Positions 53,160 to 61,883 are shown, counted from the first letter of the stretch. The stretch is DNA of 64,000 nt from Cloacibacillus evryensis DSM 19522 (GCF_000585335.1 NZ_KK073872.1:2223283-2287282), one strand, 5' to 3'. Translations and numbers: made by a program. The notes: a model not told the origin generated them from the letters alone.

Positions 53160-53536
53160 AGCGGCACCTCCAATATCCTATAGATTCCAATAGTTTTTTT
53201 CTGGTATGGCGCGCTCCAACGCGTGAGGCGGCTCGTGCCGCCGCGCGGAATGTGCAAAAAAAGCGCCACGTCGACGAATGTGCCCAGGTGGAAGACGGGC
53301 GAAAAGTCAAAAAGAACGACCGCCCCCGGTTCGGGAGCGGCTATCTTATATGCTATCTTTTTAAGCTCATGCTCTATATCGCGCGTCCGCGCTTCGTAGT
53401 TCTCCGGCGTGTAGTCCCACGCAAGCGGGATCACGCGCCCGTATGTCTCCTGTGCGGCGATCGCCAGCCGCAGGCAGTCGGTCCGCCCGGGGCCGAAGCC
53501 CCACGGCAGACCGATAAGATTATTTAAGTCCGTCAT
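53153..53536 (-). CDS. NlpC/P60-type tail assembly protein (lambda K-like)
   Basis: 127 aa with the catalytic Cys of GRTDCLRLA (Cys21) and the His of VFHLGTFVD. In lambda-type tails this protein joins tip assembly and may cut peptidoglycan during DNA entry. It overlaps both neighbours by a few bases, fitting a tight J-K-L gene order. Confidence 0.85.
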   Translation of the reverse strand: MTDLNNLIGLPWGFGPGRTDCLRLAIAAQETYGRVIPLAWDYTPENYEARTRDIEHELKKIAYKIAAPEPGAVVLFDFSPVFHLGTFVDVALFLHIPRGGTSRLTRWSAPYQKKTIGIYRILEVPLW

Positions 53537-54069
53537 CTTCGTGTGGATAACTCACGCGGATTTTTCGCGCTCGGAATGTAGGGGAACATTGACGTCCAGC
53601 AAATTCGTCTCGGCACTTTATCCATTCCGTCGAATCCCTGTGAAATTATCGCGTCTACCTGCGTCTGCCCGATTGTGATACTGCGGATTTTGCCGCTGAA
53701 TTTCAGCGTCGCGCCGCTTTCGCTGGCCAGCGTGTTTTTTAGGGCGCTGTATACTTCGCAGCGCACGCCGTTTAGCTTATAGTATTGCGCGAGCCCCGTA
53801 ATGTCGTTGCTCACATTGTCCAGCGAGAGGTGGCACTGGTCGGTAGTTTGGTCTTTGCTGCGCTCTACCTCTTCGATCTCCATGCCGCAGGCAAAATATG
53901 TCTGCGGCTGACCGTTTTCGTCGAACCATGTTACATTCTCCGGTGCGTCGGTGAGATAGAGGTATTCTGTGTTGTGTGTGGCCGGGTTAAGCGGCGGGAT
54001 GTCAAGCACCCGCACAAGATATATTGGCTCTAAGGTTTCGGCTTGCGCCGCTGTCTTGTAGTCGCTCAT
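53533..54069 (-). CDS. Tail-tip protein (lambda L-like position)
   Basis: 178 aa, beta-rich, with LTDAPENVTWFDENGQPQTY and a late Cys (RICWTSMFPYIP). The fold pattern and location between M-like and K-like genes match tip proteins of the gpL/DUF2163 sort. No catalytic motif is seen; in lambda L a C-terminal cysteine cluster binds Fe-S, but only one Cys is clear here. Confidence 0.72.
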   Translation of the reverse strand: MSDYKTAAQAETLEPIYLVRVLDIPPLNPATHNTEYLYLTDAPENVTWFDENGQPQTYFACGMEIEEVERSKDQTTDQCHLSLDNVSNDITGLAQYYKLNGVRCEVYSALKNTLASESGATLKFSGKIRSITIGQTQVDAIISQGFDGMDKVPRRICWTSMFPYIPSAKNPRELSTRR

Positions 54070-54404
54070 AGTATCTCCCTCAAAGTAAGTTCAATCTTTC
54101 CGTGTCTCATGCCGGCGCGGTCCGATTTCAACGTATCGTCCTTAAAGCGCACGGTTATGGACGATGCCGCGCCCGGCGGCGTCCAAAGAAATGATTCTAC
54201 CGGGCCTTTTCGCGCGTTCCAAAATGCCTCTATCTCGGCGAGCGTCTCGGCGCGGCCGGTGAAGGTCAGTGCCCACTCGCGCGGCGCGGCCCCGCGGTCG
54301 CTGCGCTGCTCTTTGCCGCTTTCAAAGGTGGTGATGTTCACGCGCCGACGAAATTGCGGCTGCCATGTGAAATCCGGTATCCACGTAAACACAGGTGTTG
54401 GCAT
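54066..54404 (-). CDS. Minor tail protein (lambda M-like)
   Basis: 112 aa. Starts PVFTWIPDFTWQPQFRRRVN and contains the family-like ALTFTGRAETLAEIEAFW with a later ESFLWTPPGA, typical of phage minor tail proteins at this site. It overlaps the L-like start by four bases and follows the tape measure gene directly. Confidence 0.82.
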   Translation of the reverse strand: MPTPVFTWIPDFTWQPQFRRRVNITTFESGKEQRSDRGAAPREWALTFTGRAETLAEIEAFWNARKGPVESFLWTPPGAASSITVRFKDDTLKSDRAGMRHGKIELTLREIL

Positions 54405-57161
54405 TTACATCGCTCCTTTCACCGCGGTACGCAGGGCCCCGCCGCGCTGGAGGCCGTTCACGATGAGGCTTTCAATCGTGCCCTTGTTGCCTTGCAGCAT
54501 TTTCACAAAGCTTTGCGCATCTACCGCCTGAATCGTTATGCTGTAGTTATCACCAGCAGCGCCGCTGGACGCCCCGCCCTGCGAAGCGTTCTTAGGCACA
54601 ACAACTTCTCCGCGCTGAAGTATCGCCGGCACTTCGTCCGAGCGAAGCCCCGCGATGCCGCCGCCGTGCATTCGCGGCGCGTTGGCAAATACGGAGGGAC
54701 TTACCAGCGTCGGTGTGCCGCCGGCGCCTACAGTGCCGCCGCTGTGGAATTTCAGCCCCAGCATCCCAAAAAATCCGCCGCCGGAGCCGAAGAATCCGCC
54801 GGCCACGCCGCCGCCAAAAAGCGCCCGCATTATCATTGCTTTGGCGATCACCGCGCCGAGGTCCTGCAGGAGATCCAACATCGCTTCGCCGAGCGATTCG
54901 GTGCTGCGGATGGCGCTCTCAAACGCGTTGCCGATGCTCGCGGGCACGGCGTCGAGCCCCTCGCGCGCGCTGTCCCACGCCGCCGTTGCCTGCTGCGCGG
55001 CCGTTGGAAATTTATTCATGCTGTTTTCGTAGGCCTTGAGTGCGTCGTCGGCCAGCTTGATTACGATCGGCATATCCGCAAATTGTGTTTTCAGCTGCTC
55101 AATGGCGGCTTTATACTGCGTGCCGCTGATTTTACCGCTCTCAAACCGGTTTTTCAGCAAATCAAGCGATTTTGTAAATTCGCTACTGCCCGCGCTTTGC
55201 AAATCGCTGAAAGCCTTCTGCAACTCCGGCGGCCATTGCAAAAAGTTTTCGATGCTGCCGCCCGTCGCCTTGAATTGATCAGAGAGGTCAGCAAAGCGTT
55301 CTTTGAGTTTGCCGATATAGTCCGTGTCGCTCATGAGTCCTTGCGCATTTTGCCAACCATAGTTGCTGTATTCTTCCTCGCGCAGCCGCTTGGATTGCTC
55401 TTCGAGTGATTTCATGCGTTCGATCTGCTGCTTGTTTCGCTCTAACACATTTGCGGCCGAGAACGGATTTCGCTGTTCCGCGTCTTCCGTGATTTGCAGC
55501 TGGAGGTCACGGATTTTTTTCCAGTCCTCCGATAGAGGTTTTGATTTTGCAAGCCATTTATCAAGGATCGGCAAAAACGATTCCCCATCAGCATTGAGGT
55601 ATTTTATTTGATCTGAGATACCTTGCACGAGCGTTTCAGCCGCTGTTTTGCCCTTCGCGCCCTTTTTTGCTTTGCCGCCAGAAAATCCGCTATCGCTGCC
55701 GAGCGAACCAGCGAACAGGCTTTTCCAATCTGTGTTGCCGGAGAGATCGAGCGCGGTTTTTGCAAGCTGATTTTTAGCTCTTACAATCGCTTCCGTTATG
55801 CTCTTTGGGCGTCCCTTGCCGTTCTTGTAATCTTCCATCGCGGCTTGCTGATCGGCCTTTTCCTGCGCGGAGAGGGTTTTCTTTGCCGCCGGCGCCGGCT
55901 TTTCTGTCCCAGCGTCACCAAGTGCCGATGTTCTTAGCTGCGCCGTCTGGGCAATGGCTTCTGTGAGCTTCTCGAGCTTTTTTATCACAAAACCCACAAT
56001 ATCTACTATTTTTTCACATACGCCCTTGATAGTTTCCCATGCGGCGGTAAAAGCCTCAACGACCGCATCCCAGAGGTCTGTGAAAAAGCCGCCCATGCTG
56101 TCCCAGTTTTCGTATATAACCGCGGCCACCACGCCGCAAGCGGCGCCGATGGCAAGCAGCGGCCACGTTGCCGCGATCGTCGCCGCCGCCCAAGCTACAA
56201 ACGCGGGCACTACCAAGCCGGCAACGGTAGCCGCTATCACAACAAGGGCTTCGCGCACACTGTCGGGCACAAGCTGTTCAAAGGCTTCGCGCACGCCACT
56301 CGTTTTTATTATCTGCGCAAACGCCGTAAGCCACGATGTCACGCTGTACAGCCGTTCTTTCAAGTCGAAAGCCCGCGTTATTTCCTCTCCCACACCGCGC
56401 ATGATGCTCGATATCGCATCCTTCATGTTGCTTAACTGCTGCGGTATCTCTTTCGCTACAGCATCCATCATGCCGCCGAAACGCTTCTGCATACCGCCAA
56501 AAATCCCCTCAAGCGCGACTTGCGCGGAGATGGCGCCTTTTTTGGTCTTGTCCATCACATCAGCTACGCTGGTGCCCATGCTTTCAGCGAGCATCTTCCA
56601 CGCCGGCACGCCGGTTTCAGATATTTGGCGCATTTCTTCGGCTGATAGTTTGCCCTTCGCGGCAATCTGTCCGAAGGCGAGAGTCAGGCGGTCCACGCCC
56701 TCTTGGCTCAGACCAACGGCCATCGCGGCATCGCCGACCGTCTGCAGGATGGGTATCACAGCCTGCGCCTCGAATCCGTATGCCTGCAAACGCTTCGAGG
56801 CGTCTACAAGCCCCGAAAATTCAAATGGGGTTGTCGCGGCAAAACGTTCAAGGTCATTCAAGTGCGCCTGTGCTTCTTTTGCGCTGCCGGTCAGCACGGT
56901 CATGCTGCGCTTCACCATTTCAAAATCAGCCGCCATCTTTAGCGAGGCCGCACCGAGCGTGCCCATGCCGAGCGCCACCCATTTCAATTTTGATGCCAGG
57001 CTTGATGATAGCTTCATGGCGTCTTTGCCGAGCGCGACGTCAAAATTTTTCTTAATAGATTTTGAAAAAGCCGTAACCCGTGAAGTGAGGCTGCCCAGCT
57101 GGCGGGCCGCCTCCGTCACGTCGGCGGTAACTTTTATCTGCATTTTATTTGAGCTTGCCAT
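54405..57161 (-). CDS. Tail tape measure protein
   Basis: 918 aa. An N-terminal coiled region (TEAARQLGSLTSRVTAFSKS) is followed by the conserved TMP segment (TPFEFSGLVDASKRLQAYGF, in part), a hydrophobic stretch (about 310-350, LVVIAATVAGLVVPAFVAW), more coiled coil, and the C-terminal GGIAGLRSDEVPAILQRGE motif. It sets tail length; at roughly 1.5 angstrom per residue this predicts a tail near 140 nm, a family rule of thumb only. Confidence 0.94.
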   Translation of the reverse strand: MASSNKMQIKVTADVTEAARQLGSLTSRVTAFSKSIKKNFDVALGKDAMKLSSSLASKLKWVALGMGTLGAASLKMAADFEMVKRSMTVLTGSAKEAQAHLNDLERFAATTPFEFSGLVDASKRLQAYGFEAQAVIPILQTVGDAAMAVGLSQEGVDRLTLAFGQIAAKGKLSAEEMRQISETGVPAWKMLAESMGTSVADVMDKTKKGAISAQVALEGIFGGMQKRFGGMMDAVAKEIPQQLSNMKDAISSIMRGVGEEITRAFDLKERLYSVTSWLTAFAQIIKTSGVREAFEQLVPDSVREALVVIAATVAGLVVPAFVAWAAATIAATWPLLAIGAACGVVAAVIYENWDSMGGFFTDLWDAVVEAFTAAWETIKGVCEKIVDIVGFVIKKLEKLTEAIAQTAQLRTSALGDAGTEKPAPAAKKTLSAQEKADQQAAMEDYKNGKGRPKSITEAIVRAKNQLAKTALDLSGNTDWKSLFAGSLGSDSGFSGGKAKKGAKGKTAAETLVQGISDQIKYLNADGESFLPILDKWLAKSKPLSEDWKKIRDLQLQITEDAEQRNPFSAANVLERNKQQIERMKSLEEQSKRLREEEYSNYGWQNAQGLMSDTDYIGKLKERFADLSDQFKATGGSIENFLQWPPELQKAFSDLQSAGSSEFTKSLDLLKNRFESGKISGTQYKAAIEQLKTQFADMPIVIKLADDALKAYENSMNKFPTAAQQATAAWDSAREGLDAVPASIGNAFESAIRSTESLGEAMLDLLQDLGAVIAKAMIMRALFGGGVAGGFFGSGGGFFGMLGLKFHSGGTVGAGGTPTLVSPSVFANAPRMHGGGIAGLRSDEVPAILQRGEVVVPKNASQGGASSGAAGDNYSITIQAVDAQSFVKMLQGNKGTIESLIVNGLQRGGALRTAVKGAM

Positions 57162-57426
57162 GTGTACCGCCCCTTATCTTTGCGAGTTGCTGCGTTTTAT
57201 ACTCTGTTTCCTCGATAATGCGCACACCATCCCACACGCCGCAAAGCTCATCAAGCGTGTGATGCTGCTTGCTGTTCTGCCAGATCGCGGCGTAGGCCGC
57301 GGCGATCGCCGCCTCCCGCCTGCGAAGATATGCGTTATAGTTATACGCAATTATTTTGTCTGTGAGTTGGCCGTGTGTAATGTGCCATAAATCTTCATGG
57401 CTCAAGCCAAGAGGGCCCAGAGCCAT
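57145..57426 (-). CDS. Tail assembly chaperone, T part (read mainly as the GT fusion)
   Basis: 93 aa from an ATG at 57426 (MALGPLGLSHEDL). In phages this ORF is normally made by a -1 frameshift from the preceding G ORF, giving GT, which binds the tape measure. The -1 frame runs without a stop from the slippery site to this ATG and beyond. It overlaps the tape measure start by 17 bases. Confidence 0.8.
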   Translation of the reverse strand: MALGPLGLSHEDLWHITHGQLTDKIIAYNYNAYLRRREAAIAAAYAAIWQNSKQHHTLDELCGVWDGVRIIEETEYKTQQLAKIRGGTHGKLK

Positions 57427-57433
57427 GAGATAT

Positions 57434-57474
57434 AGCGACCGCCTATCCTCTAGACGGTCGCTGCCGCGTTTTTT
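57434..57474 (-). promoter_or_regulatory. Programmed -1 frameshift site joining G and T
   Basis: Heptamer A AAA AAC in the zero frame (57468-57474), a five-base spacer and a perfect 8-bp stem AGCGACCG/CGGTCGCT (57434-57462). Slippage gives AEKKRGSDRLEDRRSLYLMA into the T ORF. Confidence 0.88.
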
Positions 57475-57815
57475 TCTGCTTCTTCCTCTTCGGCCTTAAC
57501 AGCCTCGGGAAAAATCGTAACCATTGAGCCTGATAGCTCCTCGATCGCCGCCGCGATCACCTTCATATATTCGCCGCCCGCCTGCTCCAGGATGTCGCCG
57601 GCATCTTCCAATGTGATGTTGCGCCGGCGGCTTTTTAGGCCCGCCCACAAAAGGGCGCGCGTGAAGCGAAAGCTCGAGAGCCGTTTCTCCGGTTGCTTCG
57701 AGAGCGAGACCATTATCTCGGGGATGCTTTCGCCCGTTTGGTCTTCAAGCGCGCAAAGAGCGTTCTGCCCATATTCGAGAATATACTTCCGGCTGTTGAT
57801 TTCTACCTCACGCAT
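57450..57815 (-). CDS. Tail assembly chaperone, G part
   Basis: 121 aa from 57815 (MREVEINSRKYILEYG), two bases after the tail tube stop; longer in-frame starts overlap the tube gene. It has the helical body typical of this group (ALCALEDQTGES, FRFTRALLWAGLKSRR) and an acidic C-terminus (AEEEEAEKNAAATV) that covers the frameshift site. It acts during tail assembly and is not in the virion, by analogy with lambda. Confidence 0.82.
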   Translation of the reverse strand: MREVEINSRKYILEYGQNALCALEDQTGESIPEIMVSLSKQPEKRLSSFRFTRALLWAGLKSRRRNITLEDAGDILEQAGGEYMKVIAAAIEELSGSMVTIFPEAVKAEEEEAEKNAAATV

Positions 57816-57817
57816 GG

Positions 57818-58243
57818 TTACGCCCCCGCCTGCGCCGTATGATCCAGATCGCCGCCAGCAACCCACGAAACCGCCACTTCTACACGCGAATCGTTGGATG
57901 AGCTGATTTTCCAGCCGGTGATATATACCGGGGCTTTTATCTGCGATTTTCCGGAGCCGGTGCCCTCGAGGCGCACGAACAAATATACAAGCGCCTGTGA
58001 TTTTTGCGCCGTTTCCAGCATGTCCAGAGTTTCGCTCTCCGGGTCCAAAATAACGGTAAAAGATCCCTTGGCGTCTCCCTGTCCCGGTATATACTGTTTG
58101 TTTGAGTCATATATCCCAGTGACGTCGACCTCGGAGCAGCTGAGATCTATGTCCCATGCGGCCAGTGCTTCAACGGTCGTCGGCGATCCTACTTCTGTCG
58201 CCGAAACCATCACCAGCGCGTTTTTTGCAAGCTGTCTTGCCAT
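57818..58243 (-). CDS. Major tail tube protein
   Basis: 141 aa, beta-rich. Contains the tube-type core (ALAAWDIDLSCSEVDVTGIY, KGSFTVILDPESETLDML, VYITGWKISSSND). It follows the tail terminator gene and precedes the chaperones, the usual place. It has no C-terminal Ig domain itself. Confidence 0.87.
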   Translation of the reverse strand: MARQLAKNALVMVSATEVGSPTTVEALAAWDIDLSCSEVDVTGIYDSNKQYIPGQGDAKGSFTVILDPESETLDMLETAQKSQALVYLFVRLEGTGSGKSQIKAPVYITGWKISSSNDSRVEVAVSWVAGGDLDHTAQAGA

Positions 58244-58257
58244 TATTTTTCATCCTC

Positions 58258-58620
58258 CTATCGATATTCGTAATACCTTATGTCTATTACACCGTGCCAC
58301 CAGTCGGGTTCCGCGCTGTCCCGCATAATTTCCATGCCATCATCGAGCGCCCAGGCCGGCAGCGCCTTTTTTATGAGCGCGCCGATCTGCAATATCTCTT
58401 TGCGCCCGGCGTAGCGGCTCCAAATATGAAGCGTAGTTGTGATCTCCGCTCCGGTGTTGTTCAGCAGATCGTCACTTACCTCTTGCGTATCGCCAACCTG
58501 TATATAGGGCGATGCCGCGTTGTCCGGTGGCATGTCGTAGATGCCTGTTATCACGGCAGCCAGTGCAGCGTTATTTTTTAACGCCGCGTAGAGCTCGGTG
58601 TGCTTCGTGAGCATACTCAT
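58258..58620 (-). CDS. Tail terminator/completion protein (DUF3168)
   Basis: 120 aa. Has the DUF3168 pattern: LYAALKNNAALAAVITGIYD, a YIQVGD strand, LHIWSR and a late ALDDG segment. It would cap the tail tube end that joins the head. The start overlaps the stop of the gp10-like gene. Confidence 0.88.
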   Translation of the reverse strand: MSMLTKHTELYAALKNNAALAAVITGIYDMPPDNAASPYIQVGDTQEVSDDLLNNTGAEITTTLHIWSRYAGRKEILQIGALIKKALPAWALDDGMEIMRDSAEPDWWHGVIDIRYYEYR

Positions 58621-59033
58621 CGTGATGCTGCCGCCTCCAAAGCTGCAAGCACCAATGCAAGCACGCGTTTTTTATTGGCGCGAAGAGCCGGCTTGAGAAA
58701 TGGCTGCGCAATGGCGTGTCTGTTGCCATATTCCACCGCCATTGCGTAATAGAGCTGCTTCTGCCCCTTAAAACTGGCTTTACGGTCAGTGTTGGGATAA
58801 TCGCAATAAACATAGCCGTTCACCCCACCCTTATCGTCATTTTTAAAGGTTTTGGGCGTGATCGAGTCGCGGAGTGCTCCTGTCTCTACAGGGCAACGGC
58901 GTTTCGCGTCGGCCGCGATCATGTCGGTTCCCTCACGCAGCGCGTCGTAAACGGCATCGCGGATTTTACCGGAGGAAAGTTTTTTGAGCTTATCGATCAA
59001 CTCTTTTTCGCCTATTACCTTTACAGATAACAT
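58617..59033 (-). CDS. HK97 gp10-family head-tail joining protein
   Basis: 138 aa. Has the gp10 family core (DMIAADAKRRCPVETGALRDSI) and the AVEYGNRHAIAQPFLKPAL end. It is located between the adaptor and the tail terminator as in HK97. Confidence 0.9.
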   Translation of the reverse strand: MLSVKVIGEKELIDKLKKLSSGKIRDAVYDALREGTDMIAADAKRRCPVETGALRDSITPKTFKNDDKGGVNGYVYCDYPNTDRKASFKGQKQLYYAMAVEYGNRHAIAQPFLKPALRANKKRVLALVLAALEAAASR

Positions 59034-59037
59034 AGCC

Positions 59038-59355
59038 TCAAGCCTCCTGGATGCAGTCGAGTTCCACCTGTGCAGCCCGATAATCCGGGCGCACCGCCTT
59101 CACGGTAAGCGATTTGCCGCGCCATGCTATCACGTCGCCTTTTTGCGGCTCGGTTTTCGGCAGCCGCATTATCACGAGGTGCGTTCTTACTTCGATATCG
59201 CGGCCGCCGAGAAGTCCGTCTTTCGATTTTTTGGCAGTGACGGCAGCCCAGCCGGAGAAAATTGTCGTGTCCCGCGTTGTGCTGCCGCCCATGCCGTCGT
59301 CTTCAAAAACCGCCCGCGTGATCGTTATCTGCTCGCTTAGGCTTCCGGGATTCAC
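59038..59355 (-). CDS. Head-tail adaptor (phage stopper, SPP1 gp16/HK97 family)
   Basis: 105 aa. Starts NPGSLSEQITITRAVFEDDGMGG, has WAAVTAKKS and VIMRLPKTEPQKGD strands, typical of PF05521-like stoppers that close the head exit. It overlaps the connector gene by four bases. Confidence 0.88.
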   Translation of the reverse strand: MNPGSLSEQITITRAVFEDDGMGGSTTRDTTIFSGWAAVTAKKSKDGLLGGRDIEVRTHLVIMRLPKTEPQKGDVIAWRGKSLTVKAVRPDYRAAQVELDCIQEA

Positions 59356-59684
59356 AGGTAATCACCGCACGTTTCGATGTGTGTTAGAATCGCGTCTACT
59401 GTGTAGCTGATCTTATTGATGGTCTTGTTGCCCACAGTTTCAACAACCCGATTTTCATACCAGTGCGCAACGAGCAGCTTTACGGCGTGCTTATAGAGTT
59501 CATCACTGGCGATATCTTCATACGTCGGTTCTCCGCTCTCGTCTTTCGTGACATGCCGGGTCTTAGATATCTTGCCGCCAATAAAGGACTGCGCCGCGGA
59601 TATCTGGGCCGTTAAAAGCGCGTCCTCCGCGTCGTTGTCAACGCGGAGGAACGCCTTAACTTCTGCCAGCGTCAGCGCTGGCAT
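59352..59684 (-). CDS. Head-tail connector (HK97 gp6-like)
   Basis: 110 aa, helical. The LTLAEVKAFLRVDNDAEDALL start and the AVKLLVAHWYENRV helix are hallmarks of gp6-type connectors that dock on the portal. It starts at the stop of the X2-domain ORF. Confidence 0.9.
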   Translation of the reverse strand: MPALTLAEVKAFLRVDNDAEDALLTAQISAAQSFIGGKISKTRHVTKDESGEPTYEDIASDELYKHAVKLLVAHWYENRVVETVGNKTINKISYTVDAILTHIETCGDYL

Positions 59685-59946
59685 TAGCTGCCTACCGTCA
59701 CCTTTACGGTCGCCGTCAATCCGTCGGCCGTCTCGACCGTAAAGGTTTTTTCTCCGTTGGCCAGCGTTGCAAGATAATCGTCAGTTATCGTCAGCGTGCC
59801 GTCCAATACGGTGTAATTGTCCGAATTTACTGCCGTTCCCCCAATCTTGAGCGCAGATACAGAAGCCGATGCGCTCACCGTCAGCGCCACGTCAGCGGGG
59901 GCTGATTTGCTGAACGTGGCCGTCGCCGGGCTGACGGTTAGGAAGA
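59684..59946 (-). CDS. X2/Ig-like domain, expressed as a -1 frameshift extension of the capsid
   Basis: The -1 frame entered at 59947 reads IFLTVSPATATFSKSAPADV, then ALTVSASASVSALKIGGTAV, and on through DYLATLANGEKTFTV to VTVGS and stop. This is a complete X2 (CBM-X2/Ig-like) domain of 87 residues. The only start within it is GTG at 59890, without a ribosome site, and it would lose the first strand. Ig-like domains attached to phage capsids or tails are known and often bind cell or mucus polysaccharides. That use here is inference. Confidence 0.78.
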
Positions 59947-59953
59947 TTTTTTT
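59878..59953 (-). promoter_or_regulatory. Programmed -1 frameshift site at the end of the capsid gene
   Basis: Slippery A AAA AAA in the zero frame (59947-59953), three codons before the capsid stop. A nine-base spacer containing the stop, and a long-range perfect 8-bp stem CCGTCAGC/GCTGACGG (59930-59937 with 59878-59885), follow. Confidence 0.78.
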
Positions 59954-61185
59954 AGGTATGCAAACGCCTTTGTGGTGCGGACCTTGCCGTCCAGGATGGC
60001 GTAGCCCATGTACGTGGTTGTTCGTTTGGTCATGTGCTCGTCCTGCATCAGGCTTATATCTTCCTGTACGTTCATCAAGTACCCCTGCCCGACATTGGCC
60101 AGCAGCATCGCGTTGGCGGGAATAGCATCCTCTTCGTATACCACGTGGCCAAAGAGTCTTCCGACGCCACCAGACATCACGTCAGCAATAAAATACGGAC
60201 GTCCGTTGCTGTCCTTGATGTTCGCCAGCGTATTCCAGATAAAATCGTTCTTCGCGTAGATTGCCGCGCCGGTGGAATAGCCGCTCCGGATCTTCGACAT
60301 CAGAGAGGTCATTTTTATATATGTGACCTCATCCGTTGTCGGCGTCCAGGTGATCACCTGCGGCGTGCTGGCCTCCGCGTCAAGCGCCGTGATGATGCCC
60401 TGCGGCTGGCTCTTCCAGTTGTCACTTGCGCCGGCCGCGCCCTTGCCCAAAACCACCGCGGCCGCAAGCGCGTTGGCCATCTTTTCGGCCACCAGGCTCG
60501 CGACATAAGCCAAGAAGGAATCAATGCTCATCTTCTGTAGCTTCCAGGATATCTTCAGCGCCTTGGCGAGTTCATACCCGTCGAGGTCGAGCGCCGCGAT
60601 GGTGAAGCTGCCCTCCGTCACCTCGGTATCTTCGTCGTAGAACGCCGCATTGTCGCCGCTCACAGTTTCATAGGGATAGCTCAGCTTACCTTTTACAAAT
60701 GTTTTTGGCACGGCATTCAGGATCGGGTGCAGCTCGCCCATTTCTTTCCAGATGGCATCTACCAACGTTTTAGGGATCACAACTGTGTGCGTCGCCGCCG
60801 TCTGTGTCGCGTTCTGGATATCTGGCGCAAGACTGCGATTCACCTTGTCAAAGATTTCGGCCTCTTCCGCCGGCAGACGGAAGCCCATCAACGTGTGTGC
60901 GAACGCCTCGCGATATATGGCATCTTCATCCAGCACATCCTGCGTTTTTGCCGCCGGCGTTAAGCTCTGTGGCGCGTTGTCGCGCGGGATTGTTATGTCG
61001 ATCATCTTGCGCTCTTTTAGTGCGGCAAGGTTCGCGAGTTCACGCTGCTCGGCGTCAAAGCTCGCGTCCAGGTTCTCTATCTCCGTGCGCTTTGCGGCCG
61101 CAGCCTCAACATCGCCGGAGTGTACCGCGTCGGTCGCGGCGGTCATCAATTCGTTTCGCTTGTTTCTGTATTCTTCTACAGTCAT
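59938..61185 (-). CDS. HK97-type major capsid protein
   Basis: An N-terminal delta/scaffold domain (about 1-100, coiled, rich in Glu, Ala and Arg) is probably removed by the upstream protease; the HK97 fold follows (QTAATHTVVIPKTLVD, the KLSYPYETVSGD E-loop region, and GGVGRLFGHVVYEEDAIPA). The start at 61185 (MTVEEYRNK) is preferred because GAGGG lies nine bases upstream; an ATG three codons earlier overlaps that site and the protease stop. About 415 aa. A frameshift at its end can add the X2 domain. Confidence 0.92.
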   Translation of the reverse strand: MTVEEYRNKRNELMTAATDAVHSGDVEAAAAKRTEIENLDASFDAEQRELANLAALKERKMIDITIPRDNAPQSLTPAAKTQDVLDEDAIYREAFAHTLMGFRLPAEEAEIFDKVNRSLAPDIQNATQTAATHTVVIPKTLVDAIWKEMGELHPILNAVPKTFVKGKLSYPYETVSGDNAAFYDEDTEVTEGSFTIAALDLDGYELAKALKISWKLQKMSIDSFLAYVASLVAEKMANALAAAVVLGKGAAGASDNWKSQPQGIITALDAEASTPQVITWTPTTDEVTYIKMTSLMSKIRSGYSTGAAIYAKNDFIWNTLANIKDSNGRPYFIADVMSGGVGRLFGHVVYEEDAIPANAMLLANVGQGYLMNVQEDISLMQDEHMTKRTTTYMGYAILDGKVRTTKAFAYLKKSS

Positions 61186-61190
61186 TGGTA

Positions 61191-61883
61191 TCATCCCTCT
61201 TTCTTGAGATCCAGCAGCTTCAAACGTTCACGCTCGAGCGCGAGAGCTGCTATTTTTTTTATCGCCTCCGGAGCCGATTTCGGAAGCTCCTTTATCGCTA
61301 TCGCCGCAGGCTCGGCTATCGCCTCGGCAACCTCTACGCAGAAATAGCGGGCAGCCTCTTCCGCGGTAAACCAGGTTTCTTTGTACATGAGATCCTTAAT
61401 CGCATCGATACTCGCATCCGGGAGCAGCGCGCCCTCATATACGCTCAACATGCTCTCTTCGGCTTTCTCGAGTATCTCCGCGCACAACTTCATTTCGTTA
61501 GCATTGCCGCTGGCGCTCATCGTGGTTCTGTGTATCATCAAAAACGTATTGCGCGGCATAATTACACGGTCGCAGCAGAGCGCGATCGCGGAGGCGGACG
61601 ACGCGGCGAGCCCGTCGATATAGCAAGTCTTTTTACCATTGTGCTGCCTGAGCATGTTCACGATGGCCATGGCTGCGATGACGTTGCCCCCGCCGGAATT
61701 GATGTGTAGGTTCAAATTCTTGTCAGAGACGCCGGCAAGAAAATTACGTATCTTTTCCGGGTACTGATCGGCGGCATCCCACGCGCCCCACCACGAGGAG
61801 ACGATTTCGCCATAAAAATAAAGCGCAGCCTCGCCGTTTGCGAGATTGCGCACTTGGAGCAGTTTGTTTAGGTTGTCCTTCAT
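61191..61883 (-). CDS. ClpP-like prohead protease
   Basis: 230 aa, S14 ClpP fold. The oxyanion region is NLHINSGGGNV, the catalytic Ser is in DGLAASSASAIA and the His in MIHRTT. It cuts the capsid scaffold domain and perhaps itself during head maturation. It overlaps the portal end (four bases) and touches the capsid start. Confidence 0.92.
   Translation of the reverse strand: MKDNLNKLLQVRNLANGEAALYFYGEIVSSWWGAWDAADQYPEKIRNFLAGVSDKNLNLHINSGGGNVIAAMAIVNMLRQHNGKKTCYIDGLAASSASAIALCCDRVIMPRNTFLMIHRTTMSASGNANEMKLCAEILEKAEESMLSVYEGALLPDASIDAIKDLMYKETWFTAEEAARYFCVEVAEAIAEPAAIAIKELPKSAPEAIKKIAALALERERLKLLDLKKEG

Noticed and set aside
59684-59890. X2 domain as an independent 68-aa protein from GTG 59890
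   Set aside because: No ribosome site, and the first beta strand of the domain is encoded upstream of that GTG, in frame with the slippery site.
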